A DNA stretch of 15,221 nucleotides from Paenalcaligenes sp021793095 (GCA_027317645.1 DAHVQS010000046.1:1-15221), one strand, 5' to 3'. Counted from the first letter of the stretch, positions 9,106-14,862 are shown. Program-made: numbers and translations. Notes: a model not told the origin generated them from the letters alone.

Positions 9106-9351
9106 ATGTCTGAAGTACAACCGACCATTGTTGGGGATGGTCTCACTCACACAGGTACCGTTAAATGGTTTAACGACGCAAAAGGTTTTGGTTTTATTAC
9201 CCCCGATGGAGGAGGAGAAGACCTATTTGCACATTTTTCGTCAATACAAATGAACGGGTTTAAAACATTAAAAGAGGGTCAAAAGGTGCAATTTGAAATT
9301 GCACAGGGGCCAAAGGGTCAACAAGCCCTAAACATCACCCCCTCAGCTTAA
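9106..9351 (+). CDS. Cold-shock domain protein (CspA family)
   Basis: Single-stranded nucleic-acid-binding beta-barrel protein, 81 residues. The cold-shock domain runs from about residue 16 (TGTVKWFNDAKGFGFI) with RNP1 KGFGFI (26-31) and RNP2 LFAHF (40-44). The domain ends with EIAQGPKGQQALNITPSA. A 14-residue N-terminal extension (MSEVQPTIVGDGLT) precedes the domain; typical members have about 67 residues and start just before GTVKWF. The ATG has an AGAGG ribosome-binding site 8 bases upstream and there is no later in-frame start, so the extension looks real. No strong terminator lies in the 63 bases after the stop. The first strong one is inside the next gene (9431-9456). Confidence 0.93.
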   Translation: MSEVQPTIVGDGLTHTGTVKWFNDAKGFGFITPDGGGEDLFAHFSSIQMNGFKTLKEGQKVQFEIAQGPKGQQALNITPSA

Positions 9352-9402
9352 AACCTCTGCTAGTATTATAAGACAAAAAAATACTTTCATTTAAACCTGA
9401 TT

Positions 9403-9415
9403 TTCGTATTACGAA
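9403..9415. repeat. Palindrome at the DUF192 start codon
   Basis: TTCGTA (9403-9408), a single T, then TACGAA (9410-9415), whose last base is the A of the ATG. There is no Shine-Dalgarno at this start. As DNA it could be an operator. As RNA the 1-base centre means the real loop would need to open at least one or two inner pairs, so the structure would be weak. Confidence 0.35.
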
Positions 9416-9912
9416 TGACTCATTTTAGATCAGGGCGTGCGCGCCCTGTTTTTTTTGCTGCGCTACTCTTATGCGCTGCGGGCACCCTTTTTCCTGCGCA
9501 CTGGGCACAGGCAGATCCTTCTGCCTCCGAGACCAAGGCTGCCAAAACCACCTCTTTGGAAAAAATCACATTAAAGTTGGCGAGTCAGACCATTGAGGTT
9601 GAGGTAGCAGACAACGAACAGTCGCGTTCGCGCGGTCTCATGTATCGACATTCCATGGCGGCCGATGACGGCATGCTATTCGTTTTTGAATATCCGCATC
9701 AGCCTTGTTTTTGGATGAAAAACACCTATCTGCCCTTGAGCATTGCCTTTATCACTGCACAGGGGTCAATTTCAAGCATGCACGACATGCAACCGAAAAG
9801 CACCGACACGCACTGCCCGAGTGAACCTATTTTATATGCCCTAGAAATGAATCAAGGCTGGTTTGAAAAAAATGGCTTGCGTATTGGGGACAAAATCAAA
9901 GGGTTGCCCTAA
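9415..9912 (+). CDS. Exported DUF192 family protein
   Basis: 165-residue protein of unknown function. It has a probable Sec signal peptide: basic n-region (RSGRARP), hydrophobic core about residues 12-27 and AQA-DP as the likely cleavage point after residue 33. There is no good lipobox (LLLC), so a periplasmic location is likely. The DUF192 core covers about residues 50-163 with RGLMYR, DGMLFVF, FWMKNTYLPLSIAFI, YALEMNQGWF and IGDKIKG. The family is widespread and compact; no reaction is assigned here. The ATG has no Shine-Dalgarno, and codons 6-14 coincide with an intrinsic terminator hairpin plus T8, which also encodes Phe-Phe of the signal peptide. I see no better in-frame start downstream. 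It converges on the thiolase gene with 62 bases between stops and no clear terminator there. Confidence 0.88.
   Translation: MTHFRSGRARPVFFAALLLCAAGTLFPAHWAQADPSASETKAAKTTSLEKITLKLASQTIEVEVADNEQSRSRGLMYRHSMAADDGMLFVFEYPHQPCFWMKNTYLPLSIAFITAQGSISSMHDMQPKSTDTHCPSEPILYALEMNQGWFEKNGLRIGDKIKGLP
9431..9456 (+). terminator. Intrinsic terminator inside the DUF192 coding region
   Basis: CAGGGCG (9431-9437), loop TGCG, CGCCCTG (9442-9448) and then eight T residues (9449-9456). The stem is 7 bp with six G-C pairs. Only + strand transcripts receive the U-tract. It lies 80 bases after the csp stop codon, so it probably ends the csp mRNA, and transcripts entering the DUF192 gene must read through it. Confidence 0.8.
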
Positions 9913-9974
9913 CCTACCGGCCAAAGCAACCCTTTTACCTGAAACACAGGCGACGCTAACTAAGCAGGTAGCGC

Positions 9975-11180
9975 TTAGACACGCTCTAGGATGAGCGCAA
10001 CCCCCTGCCCCACGCCAATACACATCGTGCACAATGCATAGCGGCCATTGGTGCGATGCAGCTGATTCACTGCAGCAATGACCAAGCGCGCACCACTGGC
10101 TCCTAGCGGGTGACCCAAGGCGATAGCGCCCCCATTGGGATTCACACGTGGGTCATCATCCTTGAGCCCTAACTCTCGAGTCACTGCCAGCCCTTGTGCG
10201 GCAAAGGCTTCATTAAGCTCGATCACATCCATCTGATCAATGGTTAGGCCTGTCTGGGCCAATACTTTTTGGCTCGCCGGGCTGGGGCCAATCCCCATAA
10301 TGCGTGGAGCAACACCAGCAAAGGCCATCCCCAGCACGCGGGCACGAGGGGTTAAACCATTTTTTTCAGCTTGCTCTTTAGAAGCCAAAATAACGGCGCA
10401 GGCGCCATCGTTGACACCCGAAGCATTACCTGCCGTGATGGTGCCATCAGGACGCACAATAGGACGCAATTTGGCCAGCTTTTCTAAACTGGTCTCGCGT
10501 GGGTGTTCGTCCTGGTCAACCACAATGGGCTCGCCGCGGCGCTGCGGGATGGTGACAGGCACGATCTCTTGGGCCAAATAACCTGCTTTTTGAGCAGCTG
10601 CAGTACGCTCTTGGCTACGCAGTGCGAAAAGATCTTGATCCTCGCGGGAAATCTTAAAATCATCGGCCACATTTTCCGCCGTCTCGGGCATGGAATCAAT
10701 GCCGTATTGCTCTTTCATCTGCGGGTTAACAAAACGCCAACCGATAGTAGTGTCATAGACGGCATTGGCGCGCGAAAAAGCACTCTGCGCCTTAGGCATT
10801 ACAAAAGGTGCGCGTGACATGCTCTCTACCCCACCTGCAATCACCAAACCGGCCTCACCAGCTCGGATTGCACGTGCAGCTGTACCCACAGCGTCTAAGC
10901 TGGAACCGCAAAGGCGGTTAAGCGTCATGCCAGGCACCGTATCGGGCAAACCTGCCAATAATGCAGACATACGTGCGACGTTGCGGTTGTCTTCGCCGGC
11001 TTGGTTGGCACAACCATAGAGCACATCATCTACACTGCCCCAGTCAACATTTGGATATTTCTCCATTAACGCTCGAATGGGAATCGCCCCCAAGTCATCC
11101 GCACGCACGGAAGACAAGCTACCAGCATAGCGCCCAAACGGGGTACGCAACCCATCACAAATATAAGCGTCAGAACTCAT
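9975..11180 (-). CDS. pcaF: Acetyl-CoA C-acyltransferase, 3-oxoadipyl-CoA thiolase (PcaF-like)
   Basis: Thiolase of 401 residues that cleaves 3-oxoacyl-CoA with CoA. The start at 11180 gives MSSDAYICDGLRTPFGRYAG and has an AGGAGAGG ribosome-binding site. The frame is open to 11228 but that segment runs toward the sodB terminator and matches nothing. The nucleophile is C91 in NRLCGSS, His is H357 in GHPLGASGAR, and the second catalytic Cys is C387 in CIGVGQG. Segments such as VDDVLYGCANQAGEDNRNVARM and YDTTIGWRFVNP are what I recall from PcaF/PaaJ-type enzymes of aromatic degradation rather than PhaA. No other catabolic gene is nearby, so the substrate is not settled by context; a general acetoacetyl-CoA or beta-oxidation role is possible. 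It has its own gap after the sodB terminator, so it is probably transcribed separately. Confidence 0.93.
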   Translation of the reverse strand: MSSDAYICDGLRTPFGRYAGSLSSVRADDLGAIPIRALMEKYPNVDWGSVDDVLYGCANQAGEDNRNVARMSALLAGLPDTVPGMTLNRLCGSSLDAVGTAARAIRAGEAGLVIAGGVESMSRAPFVMPKAQSAFSRANAVYDTTIGWRFVNPQMKEQYGIDSMPETAENVADDFKISREDQDLFALRSQERTAAAQKAGYLAQEIVPVTIPQRRGEPIVVDQDEHPRETSLEKLAKLRPIVRPDGTITAGNASGVNDGACAVILASKEQAEKNGLTPRARVLGMAFAGVAPRIMGIGPSPASQKVLAQTGLTIDQMDVIELNEAFAAQGLAVTRELGLKDDDPRVNPNGGAIALGHPLGASGARLVIAAVNQLHRTNGRYALCTMCIGVGQGVALILERV

Positions 11181-11245
11181 TGACCTCTCCTGCGTTGGTA
11201 AAAAACTGAACGCCCATTGTATCCGCATTATGGAGGATCCAAAAT

Positions 11246-11280
11246 AAAATACCCTGCAACTGTTCGCTGCAGGGTATTTT
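11246..11280. terminator. Intrinsic terminator after sodB
   Basis: AAAATACCCTGCA (11246-11258) pairs perfectly with TGCAGGGTATTTT (11268-11280) around a 9-base loop. On the - strand it ends sodB, with a U-rich tail, 32 bases after the sodB stop codon. The A/T flanks make it symmetric, so it would also stop + strand transcripts. It separates sodB from the thiolase gene. Confidence 0.9.
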
Positions 11281-11311
11281 TATGAAAAGCTCGTGACTAA
11301 TACTGAGTCAA

Positions 11312-11893
11312 TTAGCCAGCAAAGTTTTGTTCTACAAACTGCCAGTTGACGAGCTCCCAGAATTTTTCTAGGTAAGCAGGACGTGCATTGCGGTAGTCAA
11401 TGTAGTAGGCGTGCTCCCAAACATCACAGGTCAGCAGAGGCTTATCATTGCCAGTCAGTGGTGTATCGGCATTGCTAGTATTCACAATATCGACACTGCC
11501 GTCTTGTTTTTTCACCAACCATGTCCAGCCAGAACCGAAATTGCCTGCAGCTGCCGTATTAAAGGCCGTTTTGAACTCTTCAAAGCTACCCCACTTGTCA
11601 TTGATAGCCTGAGCCAGCGCACCGCTGGGCTCGCCACCAGCGTTAGGTGCTAAGCAATTCCAATAGAAAGTGTGGTTCCAAACCTGGGCCGCATTATTAA
11701 AGATACCGCCGGAGGATTTCTTGACGATTTCCTCGAGCTCGGAGTTTTCGAACTCTGTGCCCTTGACCATGTTGTTCAGATTGTTGACGTAGGTCTGATG
11801 GTGCTTACCGTAGTGATACTCAAGCGTTTCCTTGGAGATTTGTGGCTCCAAAGCATCCATGGCATAAGGAAGTTCGGGTAATTTAAATGTCAT
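11312..11893 (-). CDS. sodB: Superoxide dismutase, iron type
   Basis: Cytoplasmic Fe superoxide dismutase of 193 residues, converting superoxide to oxygen and hydrogen peroxide. Metal ligands are H27 (EYHYGKHH), H74 (WNHTFYW), D157 and H161 (DVWEHAYY). Q70 in FNNAAQVWNH is the second-shell glutamine position of iron-type enzymes; manganese types usually carry Gly there. The ATG at 11893 has AAGGAA 7 bases upstream. Its own terminator follows, so it is probably monocistronic. The leader contains a small hairpin and a palindrome overlapping a TAAAAT -10-like hexamer (see the intergenic entry). Confidence 0.97.
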   Translation of the reverse strand: MTFKLPELPYAMDALEPQISKETLEYHYGKHHQTYVNNLNNMVKGTEFENSELEEIVKKSSGGIFNNAAQVWNHTFYWNCLAPNAGGEPSGALAQAINDKWGSFEEFKTAFNTAAAGNFGSGWTWLVKKQDGSVDIVNTSNADTPLTGNDKPLLTCDVWEHAYYIDYRNARPAYLEKFWELVNWQFVEQNFAG

Positions 11894-11924
11894 CGATATT
11901 TTCCTTTATTAAAGCTAACTCATA

Positions 11925-11941
11925 TGTGGCAATAAGCCACA
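11925..11941 (-). promoter_or_regulatory. Hairpin in the sodB leader
   Basis: TGTGGC (11925-11930), loop AATAA, GCCACA (11936-11941): a 6-bp stem in the presumed 5' untranslated region, 31 bases before the sodB ATG. The role is unknown. In E. coli the sodB leader is a target of the small RNA RyhB, but nothing here shows that for this organism. Confidence 0.45.
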
Positions 11942-12104
11942 ACTCCTAGATGAAAATACCTACTATTTTACAGCAGACTGTATTTTTACTCTAAATCATT
12001 GCGCGCTGGATAGGCAAAAAAATTTACCTCTGCGCTAGCACCCTTTAAGTCTAACGTATTTTTGCTGTTAATGAATCAAATACGCCAACTAAATAAAACA
12101 TCAG

Positions 12105-12120
12105 GCCAAATAAATTTGGC
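12105..12120. repeat. Operator-like palindrome upstream of exbB
   Basis: GCCAAAT (12105-12111), AA, ATTTGGC (12114-12120), a perfect 7+7 inverted repeat in A/T-rich sequence. It looks like a dimeric regulator site. It is 220 bases from exbB and 210 from sodB, so its target promoter is unclear. Confidence 0.4.
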
Positions 12121-12208
12121 GATGCATGCCCAATCAAAAGTGGTCGATTATTAGCCAAAGAACCCCAAGCCCAAGCCTATGGCGAGTTGCCCCCTTCTAC
12201 ACACATCA

Positions 12209-12217
12209 TTATCCACA
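12209..12217 (+). promoter_or_regulatory. DnaA box 1 (TTATCCACA)
   Basis: Exact match to the strong DnaA-binding 9-mer. It precedes exbB by 123 bases and is in the same orientation as box 2. Confidence 0.7.
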
Positions 12218-12237
12218 TTTTCTGTGAGTAAATGGAC

Positions 12238-12246
12238 TTATCCACA
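12238..12246 (+). promoter_or_regulatory. DnaA box 2 (TTATCCACA)
   Basis: A second exact 9-mer, separated from box 1 by 20 bases. Between them an inverted, two-mismatch box (TGTGAGTAA, 12223-12231) is seen. A one-mismatch inverted box (TGTGCACAA, 12253-12261) follows 6 bases after box 2. Confidence 0.7.
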
Positions 12247-12340
12247 CCCTCATGTGCACAATAAGAAAAGGACGCCCTAAAGACAGGGCTGTGATAGACT
12301 TTGCAGTGCTATTCATTGTTCTTAAATGAGGATCCATCAG

Positions 12341-12991
12341 GTGTACACACTCATTGAGGCCGCTGGTTGGCCAATCTGGTTACTGTTGGCATGTTCAGTG
12401 GTCGGCCTGGCTATCGTTTTAGAGCGTTCCTATCAATTGCGCAAATCGCGCATTGTCCCCACGGACATACGCCAGTTTGCCCAAGATCTGGCCCAGCAAA
12501 GCACCCCTAACATCGAAAGCCTTGAACGGCTGCGCCAAAGCCCTTTGGGCCAACTCTATGCCGCCTTGATTCAACAACGCGACCAGCCTGCTCCCGTGCG
12601 TGAAGAGATTGCAGCCGAAATAGGCCAAAGCATCCGTTTTGCCCTCAACCGCTTTTTACCCGCACTCGGGACAGTGGCTGTGATTGCTCCGCTGCTGGGC
12701 CTATTTGGTACGGTCATTGGTATGATAGAACTTTTCAGCGCCTACACCCCCCAAGGCAGCGACCCCGATCAATTTGCGCGTGGCATTTCTATCGCCCTGT
12801 ACAACACGGCTTTAGGCATTATCATCGCTATCCCTGCATTGATTTTTCATCGTTATTTCCGTAGCCAAGCGCGCTATTTTTTGCACGTACTAGAGATCGA
12901 ATCCTCGCGATTTAACCGCTTTATAGATTTTATCCACACACGCCATCCTTCTCATACTCACCCTGCAAGGTCTTTTCCTGACCAGCGTTAA
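12341..12991 (+). CDS. exbB: ExbB-like MotA/TolQ/ExbB proton channel family protein
   Basis: Inner-membrane channel subunit, 216 residues from a GTG at 12341. This start has a TGAGGA ribosome-binding site 8 bases upstream and gives VYTLIEAAGWPIWLLL, as in relatives. The ATG at 12326 overlaps that site and has none of its own. Membrane segments are at about residues 10-28, 106-128 and 149-170. Family motifs: LGTVAVIAPLLGLFGTVIGMI (109-129) and ISIALYNTALG (149-159). T124 and T156 align with E. coli ExbB T148 and T181. I151 stands where E. coli ExbB has the membrane glutamate E176. The C terminus (FIHTRHPSHTHPARSF) is His/Pro-rich, and its codons contain a perfect DnaA box. It pairs with exbD 29 bases downstream; no tonB is nearby, so its partner is unknown. 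Confidence 0.9.
   Translation: MYTLIEAAGWPIWLLLACSVVGLAIVLERSYQLRKSRIVPTDIRQFAQDLAQQSTPNIESLERLRQSPLGQLYAALIQQRDQPAPVREEIAAEIGQSIRFALNRFLPALGTVAVIAPLLGLFGTVIGMIELFSAYTPQGSDPDQFARGISIALYNTALGIIIAIPALIFHRYFRSQARYFLHVLEIESSRFNRFIDFIHTRHPSHTHPARSFPDQR
12930..12938 (+). promoter_or_regulatory. DnaA box 3 (TTATCCACA) within exbB
   Basis: A third exact DnaA 9-mer in the same orientation, inside the last codons of exbB. It may be chance, but it lies within 730 bases of the other two. Confidence 0.4.
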
Positions 12992-13020
12992 ACCAGTATG
13001 TCAATTTAAGGATCGTCGCT

Positions 13021-13437
13021 ATGAGCCGTTTTAAGCCCCGCTGGCAATCAAACTCTGATGAAGACGCATTGGAAATCAATGTCATCCCGTTGATCGACAT
13101 TTTGCTGGTGGTACTCATTTTTATCACTGCCACGACGACTTTTAGCACCATCGAGCATTTAGAATTAAAACTTCCCGGCAGCAACCATGAGAGCATCGCC
13201 ACTCAGGGCAATATCTTGCTCATTACCCATGAAGGACAATACGCCCTTAATGGGCGTGTATTGGCCAACGATGACGACAGCCTCGCGTTAGCGATGACTA
13301 ACCTCGAGGATAAAAGCGAGTTACTCATCTACGCAGATGCGGATGCGCGACATGCTGCGGTGGTGCGCGCATTAGAGGCTGCCAATAAAGGGCAACTCGA
13401 ACGTATACATTTCGCGACCGAAAGGCAACCGGAGTAA
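13021..13437 (+). CDS. exbD: ExbD/TolR family biopolymer transport protein
   Basis: Single-pass inner-membrane partner of ExbB with a periplasmic domain, 138 residues. A cytoplasmic N terminus is followed by INVIPLIDILLVVLIFI (about 19-35) containing the invariant proton-carrying Asp (D26). The periplasmic domain spans about residues 45-138 and includes LLIYADADARHAAVV. The start has AAGGA about 9 bases upstream. It is followed by lpxK after 10 bases, so exbB, exbD and lpxK look co-transcribed. As known for Pseudomonas and other relatives, this ExbB/ExbD pair sits next to lpxK rather than tonB. Confidence 0.93.
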   Translation: MSRFKPRWQSNSDEDALEINVIPLIDILLVVLIFITATTTFSTIEHLELKLPGSNHESIATQGNILLITHEGQYALNGRVLANDDDSLALAMTNLEDKSELLIYADADARHAAVVRALEAANKGQLERIHFATERQPE

Positions 13438-13447
13438 TCCCACGATC

Positions 13448-14596
13448 ATGCAAGCCAAACTTAATCACTGGGTGCACCAACAATGGCAACACAAGGGTGT
13501 GGTTGCCCGCCTGTTATACCCCCTCAGTCGTCTGACTGCGCGTTTTATCAAATACAAACAAAATAAAACTTACCCAAGCTGGAACACCCCCATGCCTCCC
13601 ATTATTATTGTGGGCAATATTTTGGTGGGCGGTGTGGGCAAAACCCCGGTGGTGGTTTCTCTATGTCAGCAACTTAAGCGTTTTGGCTGGCAACCTGGGG
13701 TGATTAGTCGGGGCTATGGCGCAAAAATTGGGCCCGCACCCATCGCTGGGCACGCCCCCTTAGACCCACAACAGGTGGGCGATGAGCCCAGTATGATTGC
13801 CCAACTCGCCCAAGTGCCCATCGCCGTACACCCCGATCGGCGCCGAGCCGCTGAGGCTTTAATAGAGTTTGCCCCCCAAATCGATGTCATTATTGCTGAT
13901 GACGGCCTACAGCATTATGCCTTACCCCGCGCGGTAGAAATCCTCGTCCAAGACGAGCGCAATACAGGCAATGGCTGGTTACTGCCTGCGGGCCCATTAC
14001 GCGAGCCGCCGTCACGTTTAGACCATGTCGATTGGATTTTAAATAGGCAGCTCAGCGCCCCTGCTGATTATGCCGATTTCTTGCACCAAGCAGCCGCGTC
14101 TACTGCCGATACTGTTGCGTCTACCGAGACGCCGATGGCTGCCGATTCACAGCCATCCGAACAAGCAGGGCCGCCCCAGATAACGATGTGGCTTCAGCCC
14201 ACCAAACTAGAACAAATGGCCAGTCAAAAGAAGCTCACCATCAAACATTGGCAAGATTTCTACCCCTATCCCTGCCAAGCAATGGCGGGCATTGGCCAGC
14301 CCGAGCGTTTTTTCACCATGTTAGAGAGTCTTGGCTTTGAACTGGAAAGGACCCGTGCACTGCGCGATCATGCGCCCATCAAAGCCGCTGACCTACAAGC
14401 CTTTGAGCAAGCACCGATACTCATAACAGCCAAAGATGCAATCAAACTCATGCACAGCCCCTGGCATATGGACCCTCGCTTTTGGATTGTGCACGTCGAA
14501 GCGCACTTTCATCCTGGCAATTGGGTAGAACAACTGCAAAACCAACTCAAAGAGAAAAAGAACAAAGGTATTTCCTCACGCTTGGGAACATGTTAA
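13448..14596 (+). CDS. lpxK: Tetraacyldisaccharide 4'-kinase (lipid A synthesis)
   Basis: Membrane-associated kinase that phosphorylates the 4' position of the tetraacyl disaccharide-1-phosphate, giving lipid IVA. It is 382 residues, longer than the usual 330-350. An N-terminal membrane-associating helix is followed by the P-loop GNILVGGVGKT (56-66, K65), VISRGYG (85-91), VGDEPSMIA (110-118), IIADDGLQHY (148-157) and LLPAGPLREP (178-187). The C-terminal half includes AGIGQPERFF, LRDHAPI and LITAKDAIKL; relatives I recall have TEKD where this has TAKD. The extra length is an Ala/Ser/Thr/Pro-rich insert at about residues 213-243 containing the tandem heptads ASTADTV and ASTETPM (217-230). The Shine-Dalgarno (GGAG) is 13 bases away, which is distant, and translation may be coupled to exbD. 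Confidence 0.95.
   Translation: MQAKLNHWVHQQWQHKGVVARLLYPLSRLTARFIKYKQNKTYPSWNTPMPPIIIVGNILVGGVGKTPVVVSLCQQLKRFGWQPGVISRGYGAKIGPAPIAGHAPLDPQQVGDEPSMIAQLAQVPIAVHPDRRRAAEALIEFAPQIDVIIADDGLQHYALPRAVEILVQDERNTGNGWLLPAGPLREPPSRLDHVDWILNRQLSAPADYADFLHQAAASTADTVASTETPMAADSQPSEQAGPPQITMWLQPTKLEQMASQKKLTIKHWQDFYPYPCQAMAGIGQPERFFTMLESLGFELERTRALRDHAPIKAADLQAFEQAPILITAKDAIKLMHSPWHMDPRFWIVHVEAHFHPGNWVEQLQNQLKEKKNKGISSRLGTC
14096..14137 (+). repeat. Imperfect 21-base tandem repeat in lpxK
   Basis: GCGTCTAC occurs at 14096-14103 and 14117-14124, in the same frame, 21 bases apart. The two copies encode ASTADTV and ASTETPM. This is the core of the LpxK insert and suggests a local duplication. Confidence 0.55.
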
Positions 14597-14646
14597 AAAC
14601 AAAGTATCAGTAATAAATAACGATAACCACACCTTGGGGGTTTTCC

Positions 14647-14826
14647 ATGGACAAGAGAATATTGGACGTCTTGGTATGTCCTGTTTGCAAATCCTCTCTA
14701 GATTATGTAGAGGCTGATCAGGAATTAATCTGCAAGGCCGATCGGCTCGCTTTCCCTGTTCGCGACGGCATGCCCATCATGCTCCAAGACGAGGCCCGCG
14801 AAATACCGGCGACCGACGAGCTATAG
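14647..14826 (+). CDS. Trm112/YcaR family small protein
   Basis: 59-residue protein beginning MDKRILDVLVCPVCKSSL, with a CPVC pair (C11, C14), a third Cys at C29 (LICKADRLAFPV) and the family ending DGMPIMLQDEAR. Three cysteines are seen where a full four-Cys zinc site would need one more, as in many bacterial members. The start has a GGGGG tract a few bases upstream. It lies 50 bases after lpxK and 36 before kdsB, the order lpxK-ycaR-kdsB known from many Gram-negatives. Eukaryotic and archaeal Trm112 activates methyltransferases; the bacterial role is unclear. Confidence 0.93.
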   Translation: MDKRILDVLVCPVCKSSLDYVEADQELICKADRLAFPVRDGMPIMLQDEAREIPATDEL

Positions 14827-14862
14827 CCTAACCGGACAACCTGACACCATCCGCCGCAAACC

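Larger units (their letters stand above)
11894..12340. other. Long divergent intergenic region between sodB and exbB
   Basis: 447 bases without a credible gene. From the sodB side it holds the sodB ribosome-binding site (11901-11906), a leader hairpin (11925-11941), and a palindrome TACAG-CAGA-CTGTA (11969-11982) overlapping a - strand TAAAAT hexamer (11965-11970) that could be the sodB -10. An A/T-rich stretch follows at about 11990-12120, with a palindrome at 12105-12120. Two perfect DnaA boxes lie at 12209-12217 and 12238-12246, with weaker boxes around them. A short GCCCT/AGGGC hairpin is at 12274-12289. I could not fix the exbB promoter. No tRNA or small-RNA gene was recognised. Confidence 0.7.

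Noticed and set aside
9362..9385. AGTATT/AATACT hairpin after csp as the csp terminator
   Set aside because: All-but-two A-T stem, 12-base loop and no proper T run; the hairpin at 9431-9456 is far stronger.
9950..9984. CGCTA/TAGCG hairpin between DUF192 and the thiolase
   Set aside because: Five-bp stem with a 10-base loop and no T-tract on either side; not a convincing terminator.
11181..11228. Longer thiolase starting at 11228
   Set aside because: The added 16 residues have no family match and the ATG at 11180 has AGGAGAGG upstream.
11990..12325. Chromosomal replication origin
   Set aside because: DnaA boxes and A/T-rich sequence are present, but no dnaA, dnaN, rpmH, mnmG or parAB lies nearby and only two perfect boxes are clustered.
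12326..12340. exbB start at the ATG at 12326
   Set aside because: It has no ribosome-binding site and itself contains the TGAGGA that serves the GTG at 12341.
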